A DNA stretch of 64,000 nt from Armigeres subalbatus (lineage: Eukaryota; Arthropoda; Insecta; Diptera; Culicidae), in the NCBI RefSeq assembly GCF_024139115.2, contig NW_026943352.1, forward strand, positions 112,868 through 176,867, written 5' to 3'. The translations under genes and the position numbers were made by a program. Below the pieces are notes generated by a model. The model did not search any database. It was not told where the DNA came from and was given only the letters and a program-made list of their open reading frames with translations. Below, piece after piece: positions 1-10,473 of the stretch (position 1 is the first letter of the stretch; every line of letters begins with the position of its first letter).

Positions 1-612
1 ATTCCAGAAGATTGCTTGAAAATCCGTTAGAAATTGGCTGAGCTGCGTGGTTTTGAATTTTGAGTTTTGTCGTAAAATGGGGGTTGGGGACGTACGTGTT
101 AATGTAGCTTACTAACATCGACTGTAGTGTTAATTTTTTAGATTTTATTAGAACAATTTTTTTCAATGTTATTCAAAGTTTCGACATCGCATTCGATGTC
201 TTCTTCAGGGAAAAATACACATCAGACTAAATAGCCATCTAGCCCAAATTTACTTTAAAATAGACTTACCAGATGCTTTACAATTTGGGAAGATATGACC
301 TCAGTCAAAAATGACTTTTTTTTATGGAATCATCATAAAATAATTTCACACAAGCAGCTTCCGTCATATTCATAGTCTATGTATCCAAAACATTTTCATT
401 GTGCGGTACCGACGTAAATTTTGTGAACACACTTTTTAGAACTTAGCATTGTCCGAATTACAGGTTCCATTCGACGGAGAATCTTGTCCCTTTGTTTGCT
501 ATTGAAAATTGGCCAGATTGAACTATGGGATCAGAAGTTATGGCCAAAATACTATTTTTTATGCCCACTCACTTATAGGCACTCGTCGCACATTCATATA
601 ACTTTTTTTCCC
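1..612. other. AT-rich intergenic sequence
   Basis: No gene is visible. The stretch is AT-rich with short, stop-riddled frames. A small perfect dyad, GACATCG at 183-189 and CGATGTC at 194-200, lies in a phrase that looks like the edge of an old repeat, but no partner end was found in this window. Confidence 0.6.
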
Positions 613-1857
613 AGTCATCATAAGACGAGTTTAGAACAATTCCATTTAATTCCACCAAATCGTATTACTTTTACATATCCCAAGTAACAATTTCAAGGCT
701 GCATGGATTTATTCAAGTTTTTTAACGGTTTTATCTCTGCTTTGTTCAATACTGCGAGATCAGCTTCATTTGAAGACTTATAGCAAAACCGTAATAAAAC
801 GCTCAACAGATCCACAAACGTCAAATATCTCATGAGCTTATTAGTGGTCAAATGATTATCCTGAGGGCTTCAATAAAACCAATTTTAAAAACACTCATAA
901 AGACGGATATATTGGTCATGGATTTGTCTTACGCATAACCTAAATAAAAGTTAGTAGTTTTCAAAAGGTTTAAAATGGCATTGTTCAAGAGCATAATGTT
1001 AATGTCAAATTTCATGAACAATGTCATTCGAATGGCTAAAAACAAATGTTTTTGTTACATGTTCCTCAAATATCTTAAACAAAGAAAACATTAAACACAA
1101 TATTCCCCACTGATCCTTCGCTTATTCAAAATATTGTTGCTTATTAACAATAAAATCCATTGGTCAAATTCCACTTCTGATAATGGAACAGATAATAATA
1201 ATAAAATAAACTAAAGGAGCGTGTTATCTTACTATCGGTAAATGAAAATGGTATAAATACGAATACGCAACAAATGGTGAGATGAAAACGATTTGAGATG
1301 TTCTTCTGCTGCTGGAAGAATAAGTTCTATTCAATTTATCATGGACCGGGTAGCTTTCAATGCGAACACTTTTAAATTTGAACTTCGTTGGCTCGAATCG
1401 AACATCGTTCAAATTAAAAAATGGTTCAAACGTCATTCAGCAAGTGGGATAGCGAAAATAAAAATTAAACATCGATAAACGAAACGCATAATCAAAACAA
1501 AATAGCAGAGAGATAACCCTGGTTAATTTGAATGAAGTACCGTTTAAATTAACGGGAGTTCACAGTTCGGATTTGGTTCTACTCCCTATCTTCTCACGGC
1601 ACGGTAAATGTTAAATTTGACAGGCTTTTGTATTTTACTGGAATTAGAACAACTTTTCAATAATATTTGGTATCCATAGTTGTGGAAATACTAACTGAAC
1701 ATTTGGTTGATATACTGGCTAAGCATCCGTGGAATGTAGAACCATCGCACGAAGAAGAACTAATCGTAAGGAAACGAGTGCCGCGACTTTCAGCAAAAAC
1801 ATTTTATTTTTGAAAGTTATGCAAATTTTATTTTGACCGTTAAACTGCCAACAATGT

Positions 1858-1867
1858 AGTAGCCACG
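1858..1867 (+). repeat. Left target-site duplication of foldback-like element
   Basis: AGTAGCCACG lies directly before the first minisatellite unit. The same ten bases, in the same orientation, follow the last inverted unit at 3005-3014. Confidence 0.75.
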
Positions 1868-2143
1868 GGTTAGGGACAAAAGGTCGAAAGACAAAAGGTC
1901 GAAAGGACAAAAGGTCGAAAGACAAAACGTCGAAAGACAAAAGGTCGAAGGGACAAATGGTCGAAAAGGACAAAAGGTCGAAAGGGACAAAAGGTCGAAA
2001 GAACAAAACGTCGAAAGGACAAAACGTCGAACGGGACAAAAGGTCGAAAAGGACAGAACGTCGAACGGGACAAAAGGTCGAAAGAAACTAAAGATCAATA
2101 AGATCAAAAGATCGAAACGGACAAAAGGTCGAAATGGACAAGG
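1868..2143 (+). repeat. Left inverted arm: tandem 16-bp units
   Basis: About 16-18 copies of a unit close to GGACAAAAGGTCGAAA, with variants such as ACAAAACGTCGAAAG and lengths of 14-17 bp. Units near the inner edge are the most diverged. Confidence 0.85.
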
Positions 2144-2172
2144 AACTAAAACGGAGAGAGTCAATCTAGCTC

Positions 2173-2541
2173 CAGAGTTGCCCTACACAGTTAGCAAAAC
2201 TCTGCTCTTCTATTTTTAACAATTTTTAACAATTAAATAAAATTCATTCAGTGAGTACAGCTAATAGATAAATGTTGAGTTTTCTAAATGTCACTTCGAT
2301 CTGTAAAAATGGTGCACGTCGCACGTCGTCAAATGCACCGGCGTATATTACACGCTGGTATATTTTCAATGCGTGCGCCTGCGTTGCTGCGGAGTGCACT
2401 ATTTTGACAAATCGAAGTGACAGTCAGAAAACCTAGATATGCATCTATTATTTGCACTCATTGAATGAATTTTATTTAATTGCTTCTAAATAATTTATAT
2501 TAAAAGAGCAACTTTTTTGCCAACTATATAGGACAACTCTG
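2173..2541. mobile_element. Palindromic MITE with arms of about 145 bp
   Basis: The element starts CAGAGTTGCCCTA and ends with a complementary TAGGACAACTCTG. The arms stay complementary for about 145 bp and include matching phrases such as AATAAAATTCATTCA and GTCACTTCGAT. The loop, about 2315-2400, is richer in CG. It has no coding capacity. It lies in the centre of the foldback-like element, either as a nested insertion or as part of its body. Confidence 0.75.
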
Positions 2542-2761
2542 TCTCGCGCAATACAAGTTTTATTTATTTCCTAAATCAACAATCTTTTTCATCTCTAACA
2601 GAACTATCTAGATATTCATAATATTGTTTCATAGTAATTACTCCTTCTTTGAAAATTGCTCATTCTTCAACTTTGATTGATGTGATGAGTGTGTTATTTC
2701 TGCTTGAAGTTAAATGCATTTCATAAATTCTTTTGGAATACACCCAACTTGTTCTTGATAG

Positions 2762-3004
2762 ACCTTGTCCTTTTCGACCTTTTGTCCTTTTCGACCTTTT
2801 GTCCCGTTCGACCTTCTGCGCCTTTCGACCTTTTGTCCTTTCGACCTTTTGTCCTTTCGACCTTTTGTCCTTTCGACCTTTTGTCCTTTCGACCTTCTGT
2901 CCTTTTCGACGTTTTGTCTTTTCGACCTTTTGTCCTTTCGACCTTTTGTCTTTCGACCTTTTGTCCTTTCGACCTTTTGTCTTTCGACCTTTTGTCATAG
3001 ATTC
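2762..3004 (-). repeat. Right inverted arm: tandem 16-bp units
   Basis: The same minisatellite as 1868-2143 but on the opposite strand (TTTCGACCTTTTGTCC), roughly 15 units, with two length classes near 14 and 16-17 bp. Confidence 0.85.
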
Positions 3005-3014
3005 AGTAGCCACG
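3005..3014 (+). repeat. Right target-site duplication of foldback-like element
   Basis: AGTAGCCACG, identical to 1858-1867. Joining the flanks through one copy gives uninterrupted ordinary sequence. Confidence 0.75.
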
Positions 3015-3946
3015 ATGTTATTGATTTTATATTGGCGAAAATATTTTTTTCGAAATCCTTTGCCATTATTAATAACGGCTGTCTTTCTCGATGATTTTCA
3101 AATATTAAAGCATAAGAAATGTTTTGTTGCCAATCGGAATGCCACTAGGAAAAAAGACATCATATCGACTTAATGTTTACAATAATTAATAAGCCGTAAG
3201 CTACAATTTTACGACGGCGCGCTTCATTAAACTGGTTTTCTTACCTGAATTACGCGAACGAATTCTGGGACATCAAATTTTTGATAATTGAATAATATTT
3301 TTCATCCATGATCAATGTCCATGAATGTTGTTTTTTTATTTATCCATTTCTACTGTTTTCCTTTTTCTCCAAAACAATAACAAAAAGTTCCACGGAAAAG
3401 AAATTCCCTTTTTTGACAGCGGTTTTATGGCAGTTTTATGAACATTCTTGAACTTGCTTTGACGACGTTCTCAAGAGTGGTCCACTTGGTCATAACATAA
3501 TCTTATAGCGCTCACCAAGAGGTTGATATGTAGATATTAGTTTTATTGCTAGTCTTGAAAATTTGTTCTCCAAATCCGCTAATAGACTATGTTCAAACTC
3601 AAAATGTTACTTGGGATACGCATTTCGACCTCAACTGTAAGGTCGTCTTCAGAGTCTCGTACTTGACTCGACTTGACTTGACTAACTCGAGTCAAGTACG
3701 AGACACTAAAGACGGCCTTACTGTTGAGGTCGAAATACGTATCTGTCAAGATACAATTAAGTGGTGGAATTCAATGGGATTGTACAAACTCGTCTTATGA
3801 CAAGTGAAGACATTCCACTAAAAAGCTCAAAATAATTTTCTTAACTATTGAAGTGTCGTTTCGGGCGTCACAGTATTTTTTGCGTAGTTTTACTCGAAAA
3901 TTAACTGAGTTCCGCAGCAGCGTACAGGAGACAAACATGATATCAT

Positions 3947-4025
3947 CATTGGCGTAACTAGCCCCGACGCCTAGGGGAGGGGTATAGCCCATACATCTTT
4001 TTTTTCTACATTGAGCTTTTTTTTT
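3947..4025 (+). mobile_element. Truncated end of the CATTGGCGTAAC element family
   Basis: CATTGGCGTAACTA followed by a CCCC/GGGG-rich phrase and TATAGCCC repeats the left end of the element at 14709-16300. No matching right end follows, so this is a fragment. From here to 4350 only AT-rich intergenic sequence is seen. Confidence 0.5.
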
Positions 4026-4357
4026 CAAAAATTCTCGAACATTTTACCACCTCATTAAGGTATCTTAGAGCAAATATGTGATAAATACGGTCCAACTACC
4101 GCAATTGCGGATCAATCACACTCATCCATAATCTCTTTTCTCAGGAACGTGATTTCTGTTTTAGCTCACAGTATGAAAGTGTATTTGTTTACCAGCCGAT
4201 GATTGCTACAACAACTCAAATTGATACCGTATGGCTATTGCATCTAAGTGTAGTAGCTTTTGGCTTATAGCTCTGACAATATGATGTATCGCCGTCAGGT
4301 TCCCACCGAGGCAATGAATATATTTGCACATTTCTATAAATATTATATCTATCTCAC

Positions 4358-4725
4358 ATGGAAAAAAATGCAACATTCCTCAAGGTATACCGACGAGAAT
4401 CCTCCAACGATTCCGATGAAAATCTTTTAGTGATTTCGACGGAAATGATCCAAAGGTTCCGATGGAATCTCCAGAGATTTCAACGGGAATCCTCCAAGCA
4501 TACCGAAGCGAACCCCCAGGGATTCCAACAGCAATGTTCCAGAGAGTTCAAAGAGAATGATCCAGGGATTCCAAATCCTCCCGGGCATCCTCTGAAGATT
4601 CGGACGGGAATGTTCCATAGAATCCGACGGAAATATTTCATGGATTCCAATTGGAATCTCCTTCAGATTCTGAGTGGAATCCTCCAGGAACTCCGACGGA
4701 AATATTCCCGGAACTCTAAGCCGTT
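4358..4725 (+). repeat. Decayed minisatellite, GATTCC/GGAATC type
   Basis: About 15 diverged copies of a 21-24-bp motif alternate GATTCC, ACGGGAAT and CCTCCAG. The 137-codon frame across it is low-complexity and matches no known domain. The motif has the same TTCC...GGAA mirror pattern as the large array at 46-62 kb and may be an old relative. Confidence 0.6.
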
Positions 4726-5280
4726 TTCACTGGTCGACGGACTTTTCCAAATTTTGAATGTAGACCAATAGCTTTGATCTATTCTGCTGTCAAAATTTGG
4801 GATTGATCGCGACCAGGAAAAAACGACTAGATAATTAAATTAAAAAAACGCGGCGGAATAACTGTCGCGGTGGTAAATGCAATCAATATCTCATCAGAAA
4901 TAAATGTAAGAAAAGATGTTTATAATGACCTACAAATAGTGAAAACAAATTCAATTAACATTGAAATGAAACGAATGTCAAGTGCTGTGTCAAGACTTGC
5001 ACCTCAGTCATTGTCGGTGGATGAGAATATCTTTTTTGCAATTTCTGATCATAATACCTGGTTAACAGTTTGTGTTTTAGTGATAAAATGGCCTTCTTTT
5101 CCATACCAATGAAATGGGGGCTTTAATGAATATTATGTAACTCAAATAGGTTGCATAATAGTAGTTTGTGCAACAAGTTGTAAAAAGATGTTTTTTTCTT
5201 GATTTGATAAATACTACGAGTGCTGAAAAAATCGAGTTTTGCAACGAGTTGCACGCGCTGTTTTTTGCAATAACGAAAAA
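4726..5280. other. AT-rich intergenic sequence with a small hairpin
   Basis: No gene recognised. GTGCAACAAGTTG near 5178 and CAACGAGTTGCAC near 5240 form an imperfect inverted pair about 75 bp apart, consistent with a tiny MITE or hairpin. Short frames here show no domain. Confidence 0.5.
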
Positions 5281-5312
5281 TAGGCTTTATTTATTTATTT
5301 ATTTATTAGAAG
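5281..5312 (-). repeat. 3' tail of the RTE element
   Basis: TTTATTTATTTATTTATT on the plus strand reads as an AATAAATA tail at the 3' end of the minus-strand element. Short simple-repeat tails instead of long poly-A are usual for RTE elements. Confidence 0.7.
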
Positions 5313-5575
5313 ACTAAGGCCGGAGTGGCCTGTGCTGAACATAAAAGTTTTCTCCATTCAGCTCGGTCCATGGCTGCACTTCGCTGAGCACCTCGCCTTC
5401 TTGTTCCCGTCGGATCGTTGTCGAGAACCATTTTCACCGGATTACTGTCCGACATTTTGGCTCCGTGCCCGGCCACCGCAGTCTTCCGATTTTCACGGTG
5501 TGAACGATGGATGGTTCTCCCAACAGCTGATGCAACTCGTGGTTCATTCCTACTCCATGTACCGTCCGCTATCCG

Positions 5576-5873
5576 TTATCCTTCGAAAACTCCCAGTGCG
5601 CGTTGATCCTCCACGAGCATCGTCCAGGTCTCGTGTCCGTAGAGAACTACCGGTCTTATAAGCGTTTTGTAGATAGTCAGTTTGGTACGGCGGCGAACTC
5701 TATTCGATCGGAGCGTCTTGCGGGGTCCAAAGTACGCACGATTTCCTGCCACTATGCGTCTCCGAATTTCTCTGCTGGTATCGTTATCGGCGAATTCTTC
5801 AACCACCTCGATTTCGTCACCACCGATAGAAACTCGTGGTGGGTGGCTTACATTTACCTCTCTAGAGCCTCTT
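5576..5873 (-). pseudogene. RTE C-terminal domain relic
   Basis: A 76-codon open stretch (5806-5576) reads GNRAYFGPRKTLRSN, then KTLIRPVVLYGHETWT and EDQRALGVFEG. These are conserved phrases of the region after the reverse transcriptase in RTE proteins. The part up to 5873 continues in another frame and is cut by the DNA element. The stretch from 5340 to 5575 is further 3' sequence of the element. Confidence 0.8.
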
Positions 5874-6854
5874 CCGAAGTAACAATTTCTATGCTTCTTG
5901 GATTTATCTAATTCTTATTGCGGACTTATGACAGCAATCCCATAAATCTGCTGAAAAATGTTTCAAACGTCAAATGCCCATTGACCATATGAAGAGATCT
6001 ATGGTAGTGATGAAGAGCGTAATAAATCCAATTTTCAACGCTCGAGTAAAGCTACAATTTTTGGTCAAAATGTGGTCAAATGAATTACCCCCATAAGAAT
6101 TTTTGTATTGCGAAGAGTTTATGACGGTGTTTTATAATAGCAAAAATTTTCTGATCAAATTCCATGATGGCCATATTAAAAACGGAAAAGCATTTCGCAG
6201 TCAGTGAAATATATCACTGAAATGCATGATTTAACGAAATTTTCACCGCTAATCACACTTTTTCCGATAAATAATTTTATTAATTAATAGTTTGGGCAAA
6301 AATACTAATCGATTTAGTGGACATCCTAGATGTTGTGGTAATCAATATTTTCGATTTATTTCCCTGAACTACGTTATATGGCCGGCGCGTGGTGTTCAAC
6401 CTTATTTTTTTTCACAACATTTGACCATAAAATCGGAAGCGCACTTCTTTTCAATGGTACTGAATCGAAAAACACGTTGTTTTAAATATTTTTAAATATT
6501 ATTATATTAAATATTATTATATTAAAATATGATTTTGTTGTCATCATCATAATTTTCATCAACAATCCATTTTGCTATTGTTTTTCTGCAAAGATTTGTT
6601 CCTCTTTTTTTAATGCAACATTTTGACAGCTGCCGCAGCTAAATTCCCTTTTTTGCGGGTGGTTTAAAAAGGGTTTCTAAATGCTCTTATAATAGGTTTA
6701 TAGTGGTTATCTGGAGAGGGCCACTTGGCAATATCTTACTCTTATAGTGGTCATCAGAAGGTTGCCGTGTATTACTCGGTTTTATTGTTAGATCTTATAA
6801 ATTGATCTTGAAAACCATTCTTAGAGCGGAATAAAACTTAAAATGTTACTTGGG
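5874..6854. mobile_element. CCCAAGTAACA-ended DNA element, short copy
   Basis: CCGAAGTAACA (5874-5884) and TGTTACTTGGG (6844-6854) bound a 981-bp element whose two ends match those of 679-3615. It splits the RTE frame right after the SKTKYMIGT motif. TT precedes it and TT(CC) follows it, a possible 2-bp duplication. The interior is AT-rich with no transposase, so it is non-autonomous. It is younger than the RTE copy it interrupts. Confidence 0.8.
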
Positions 6855-7640
6855 TTCCTATCATGTACTTCGTCTTCGACGTGTTGATGACTAGTCCAAT
6901 CCGTTTAGCTTCGCTTTTCAATCTGATGTAGGCTTCCTCCATCCTCTTAAAGTTACGTACCATGATATCAATGTTGTCGGCGAAACCAAATAACTGGACG
7001 GACTTCGTGAAAATCGTACCACTCGTGTCAATCCCTGCCCTTCGTATTACTCCCTCCAAAGCGATGTTGAATAGCAGACACGAAAGACCATCTCCTTGCC
7101 GTAACCCTCTACGCGTTTCGAAGGGACTCGAGAATGCCCCTGAAACTCGAACTATGCACATCACCCGATCCATCGTCGCCTTAATCAAACGTATCAGTTT
7201 ATCCGGAAATCCGTTTTCGTGCATTAGCTGCCATAGCTGGTCTCGATCGATTGTGTCATATGCGGCTTTGAAGTCGATAAATAGATGATGTGTGGGCACG
7301 TTGTATTCGCGGCATTTCTGCAATACCTGACGTATGGCGAACACCTGGTCTGTGGTAGAGCGTTCACCCATAAATCCCGCCTGGTACTGCCCCACGAACT
7401 CTCTTGAATTGGTGTTAGTCGACGGCATGAAATTTGGGAGAGTACCTTGTAGGCGGCGTTCAGCAATGTGATTGCGCGGTAGTTGCTACAATCCAGCTTA
7501 TCGCCCTTTTTGTAGATGGGACACACGACACCTTCCATCCACTCCTGAGGCAGAACCTCATCCTCCCAAACCTTGGTAATCACCCAGTGCAGCGCTCTAG
7601 CCAGTGCCTCACCACCGTGTTTAAACAGCTCTCCTGGTAG
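6855..7640 (-). pseudogene. RTE reverse transcriptase relic
   Basis: Two overlapping frames (7583-7224 and 7428-6838) together cover fingers and palm. They include PIYKKGDKLDCSNYRAITLL, QYQAGFMGERSTTDQ, HHLFIDFKAAYDTID, GLRQGDGLSCLLFN and LFGFADNIDIM. A frameshift near 7430 joins them. The palm motif that should be FADD reads FADN, so the second metal-binding aspartate is lost; reverse transcriptases need both. The protein stops where the DNA element begins. Confidence 0.9.
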
Positions 7641-7688
7641 TTGGTCGACCTCAGGGGCTTTGTTTTTTTTCAGCCTGCCGATCTCCTC

Positions 7689-8153
7689 CTAGATTTTCTG
7701 TAGATTCGGAGCCGGAATTCGCACGTCCTGCGCGCGTGCTCCTAGGTTCATTACCATATCGCCACCGTTGTCTGCCATATCGCCATTCAGGTGCTCTTCG
7801 TAGTGCTGCCGCCACATTTGCATCACCTCACGCTCGTTTGTAAGAAGGTTCCCGTTTATGTCCTTACACATATCGGGCTGTGGCACGTGGCCCTTACGTG
7901 AACGGTTCAACTTCTCATAGAACTTTCGTGCGTTATTAGCGCGGTACAGTTCCTCCGTCTCTTCACGGTCTCGATCTTCCCGCTGGCGCTTTTTCCTCCG
8001 GAAAATCGAGTTTTGTCTGTTCCGCGCCCGTTTGTATCGTGCCTCGTTCGCCCTCGTGTGGTGTTGCAGCAATCTCGCCCATGCTGCATTCTTCTCTTCT
8101 ACCAACTGCTCACATTCGCCGTCATACCAGTCGTTTCTCTGATCCGGGGGCAC
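7689..8153 (-). pseudogene. RTE linker between endonuclease and RT
   Basis: An open frame of 154 codons beginning PPDQRNDWYDGECEQLVEEK, followed by a long basic, charged stretch and MQMWRQHYEEHLNGD. This WYDGEC...EEKNAA to HYEEHLNG block joins endonuclease and reverse transcriptase in RTE proteins. It runs into the RT part through a stop at about 7689. Confidence 0.8.
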
Positions 8154-8204
8154 CGTGCCAAGTGCAGCGGTTGCGGTGCTTCCAATGGCGGATCGAATAT
8201 CTCT

Positions 8205-8771
8205 TCAGCCATCTTCAAGAGACGCTGCGCCTAGCTGCTCTTCCGTTGGGAGTGCCACTTCCAGCTGCTGCGCGTATTCTTGGGCTAGTCTACCGTCTTG
8301 TAGCCGCCCAATGTTAAGCCGCGGCGGACGACTCTGACGCGTGTTGATCACCGTCGAGAGTTTTGAGCGCAGACATACTGCGACGAGGTAGTGGTCGGAT
8401 TCAATATTCGTATGTCTGCTCCAGCTGTTCGTAGAACGCTTCTTTCTCGTCGTCGGGTCTCCCTTCGTGTGGGCAGTGCACGTTGATGATGCTATAGTTG
8501 AAAAAACGGCTTTTAACCTCAGCTTGCACATCCTTGCGTTGATTGGCTGCCACCCAATCACGGGTTGGCGCATCTTACCCAGCACTATGAAGCCGATTCC
8601 CAGCTCGTTGGTGGTGCCTTGGTAGAAGGTAGCCGCTCGATGCCCGCTTTTCCACGTTTTCTGTCCTGTCCAGCAAATTTCCTGCAGCGGTACGACTTCG
8701 AAGTTGCGGGGATGTAATTTATCGTAGATTATCCTGTCACAACCTGGAACCCTAGCGACTTGCAGTTCCAT
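8205..8771 (-). pseudogene. RTE endonuclease relic with internal deletion
   Basis: This 188-codon frame keeps the LQEICWTGQ segment, where the catalytic glutamate follows LQ, the ELGIGFIV segment, and the terminal NIESDHYLVAV segment with the catalytic SDH triad. Between the KAVFSTIAS-like part and the SDH part, the middle of the domain, including the expected GDFNA motif, is missing and the reading frame is shifted. It could not cleave DNA. The start codon is simply the first ATG of the open stretch. Confidence 0.8.
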
Positions 8772-9430
8772 GTTCTAAACTTCCAATCGTGATCCTCTAT
8801 TCGTCGCCTAGGTCGTTGCCGATTGTTTTGAGTCGTATTATCTTCTATGTCGTTCGTAATGGTTGGTTTTAAAGGCGGCTTATTGGGCCTATGCAAACCT
8901 CCTGTCTCGTCGGAGGGCCGTCGTGTCAGGGTTGTTTAGCGTCCCACCTAACACCAGGACTTGGGCTTGTGCGCTTTGAGCGGCACGCGGTCGCTTTGGC
9001 GGAGCCTACTTGCGGATTCATGCAGCTTTTTATAGAGGTTTAACAGGGCCCACTATCAAACCCCACCACATCCTAGGCAGGCGCCACAACTCGCAGATGG
9101 CCTGGGGAGGGATCGTCAAGCCCTTGGACATAGTCCCTGCTGCCCTGTCATTCACCTCTTCTATGGCCCGAATCGACTTTGCCATGTCTTTTGCGATTTG
9201 CAATTTGTTCACGCGGTTTGCCTTTGGGCCGGAAGAAAACCAGAAAGGGACCCTTCGATCCGTATGGGTATGCTTTCAGGCGAGGGGTAGCAGAAGTAGA
9301 GAGAAAAGGGCTGTTTTCATTTCGTGTCATAGTGGAACTGGTATCCACGAGTTCAGGGAAAACAGTTGTAGGGGTGCCAGTTGAGAGTTTTGGGACACTG
9401 AGGATAGCGGAGATGCTATTTGTTGATGTA
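8772..9430 (-). other. 5' region of the RTE element
   Basis: Upstream of the endonuclease the sequence is moderately GC-rich with no convincing frame. Phrases such as CCTAACACCAGGACTTGGGC and ACAACTCGCAGATGGCC look like 5' leader sequence of mosquito RTE copies, recalled from memory rather than checked. The right limit is set by the tail of the neighbouring retrotransposon. Confidence 0.5.
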
Positions 9431-9440
9431 GATTGGTCTC

Positions 9441-9486
9441 CGATGATGTTTATTTGTTTATTTGTTTGTTTATTTGTTTATTTATA
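9441..9486 (-). repeat. 3' tail of the Jockey/CR1-type element
   Basis: A plus-strand run of TTTGTTTATTTG-type units, read on the minus strand as AAATAAAC repeats directly downstream of the element's 3' end. Confidence 0.7.
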
Positions 9487-9532
9487 ATTCATCTGACATT
9501 CAACAGTCTTAATGAATAACATGAATATTAGC

Positions 9533-10249
9533 TTAAATAAGGTTCTGTCGTTTTAATCGATTCACAAACTGGGATGTGTAAATTCCGAAATCGAATTCAG
9601 CTTCAATCGATGAAAACAAACGAATCATGGTACATATGGGCTGGTTATAACCAAATAGAGTGCGATGAAATCCAGTGTGCAGCAATGTCCGCTGTCTCAG
9701 CATTCTTCCAGGTACGCGGAATCCAATCAACGAAAGGAGATGGGAGCAATCGATTTCTCCGTTCAGCAACTTTACAATAAACGTAGCCTGCTGAATTTTC
9801 CGTCGCCGATCCAAGGTATCAAGACCAAGCAATTGGCATCGTTCGGGATAGGCAGGGAGATTCGCGGGGTCCCGCCACGGAAGATGTCTCAATGCGAGCC
9901 TGATGAATCGTTTTTGGATACGCTCGATTCTCAGATTCCATGTTACGTCGTTTGGCGCCCATACAATGGATGAGCTTTCGAGAATTGGCCTTACAAGGGA
10001 GCAATACAGTGCCTTTAGACAATGTGGATCAGTTAATTCCTTTGCAATTTTAGTCACAAAGCCAAGTTGACGATTTTCTTTGGAAATGATCGACGCATAA
10101 TGGGCGTGGAAACTGAGCTTTGAATCCAATACAACGCCAATATCTGTTATGTGGTCCACCCTCTTGAGGCAGCAGTTATCGATGTAGTAATCAAATATTA
10201 GCGATGGATAATATTTGATTACTACATCGATTACATTATTCCACAGCAC
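9533..10249 (-). pseudogene. Retrotransposon C-terminal region
   Basis: The longest clean frame of this element, 238 codons, lies downstream of the catalytic core. It includes DIGVVLDSKLSFHAHY (thumb region), DPHCLKALYCSLVRPILESS, WNLRIERIQKRFIRLALRHL and FDFGIYTSQFVNRLKR near the end. These are standard for the part following YADD in this group. It is preceded by a frame break at about 10250. Confidence 0.85.
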
Positions 10250-10255
10250 ATTTTG

Positions 10256-10473
10256 GAACGCTGATCACAAGCTTCTTTTCTTGACACCAGAGAACAAACA
10301 TATTAATCAGCGTTTGTAGATGAGAGCAGTCTTCAATACAACGCACTACCATGTATATTTTCAGATCATCGGCATAAATCAACTTGCATCTAAATCCAAG
10401 AGAAGTTGCTACGTCGTTGAAAAATATGACAAACAGTAACGGTCCCAGATTGCATCCTTGTGGGACACCTGAA
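10256..10473 (-). pseudogene. RT catalytic segment (GVPQG to YADD)
   Basis: Read on the minus strand from 10473, the sequence gives GVPQGCNLGPLLFV, then KLIYADDLKIY with the intact YADD at about 10373-10384, then LWCQEKKLVIS. The catalytic aspartates are kept even though the frame is broken on both sides, so decay began after insertion. Confidence 0.8.

Larger units (their letters stand above)
1868..3004. mobile_element. Foldback-like transposon with inverted minisatellite ends
   Basis: A 1,137-bp block is bounded by a 10-bp direct repeat. Its two ends are tandem arrays of the same roughly 16-bp unit (GGACAAAAGGTCGAAA) in opposite orientation, and the inner edges also match in mirror image (GGACAAGG at 2136-2143, CCTTGTCC at 2763-2770). 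Long inverted ends built from short tandem units, with a target duplication near 9 bp, are the layout of Drosophila FB elements. That family link is an inference from structure only. The middle contains a separate palindromic element (2173-2541) and about 220 bp of plain AT-rich sequence. Frames of 100-146 codons in the arrays are by-products of a 16-bp period and are not genes. Confidence 0.7.
679..3615. mobile_element. CCCAAGTAACA-ended DNA element, long copy
   Basis: The element starts with CCCAAGTAACA (679-689) and ends with the exact complement TGTTACTTGGG (3605-3615). The flanks read ATAT on the left and ATAC on the right, so any target duplication is short and imperfect. Its first 250 bp and last 210 bp match the 981-bp copy at 5874-6854, which sits in a retrotransposon, so the two share ends but differ inside. 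It inserted into a palindromic MITE and was itself hit by a foldback-like element (1868-3004). No transposase is visible. Superfamily unknown. Confidence 0.75.
613..3820. mobile_element. Palindromic MITE (family M1), copy 1, split by a later insertion
   Basis: The two ends belong to one short palindromic element. About 613-678 carries a decayed left arm (TAAGACGAGTTT, then a CCATTTAATTCCACCA-like phrase). From 3616 to 3820 come the central hairpin and right arm, ending in the complementary CTCGTCTTATGACAAG. The central hairpin has arms of about 48 bp (3624-3735) around an ACTTGACT-rich loop. A cleaner copy at 30396-30609 confirms the original layout. The 2.9 kb between the two parts is an insertion. 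Non-autonomous, with no coding capacity. Confidence 0.75.
5281..9430 (-). mobile_element. RTE-clade non-LTR retrotransposon, defective, split
   Basis: Reading the minus strand gives, in order, a 5' region (9430-8772), an apurinic-type endonuclease (8771-8205), a linker (8153-7689), reverse transcriptase (7640-6855), an interrupting DNA element (6854-5874), a C-terminal region (5873-5576), and a 3' end with a short ATAAATAA tail (5312-5281). RTE elements encode one endonuclease plus reverse transcriptase protein and copy themselves by target-primed reverse transcription. Here the frame is broken several times, part of the endonuclease is missing, and the catalytic FADD motif reads FADN. The copy is dead. 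Clade assignment rests on the QAGF...TTDQ, LFIDFKAAYD and VLYGHETW phrases. Confidence 0.85.

Noticed and set aside
1719..3173. Frames of 100-146 codons rich in FDLLSF or KGRKDKRSK phrases
   Set aside because: Translations of the 16-bp minisatellite arms of the foldback-like element in several frames.
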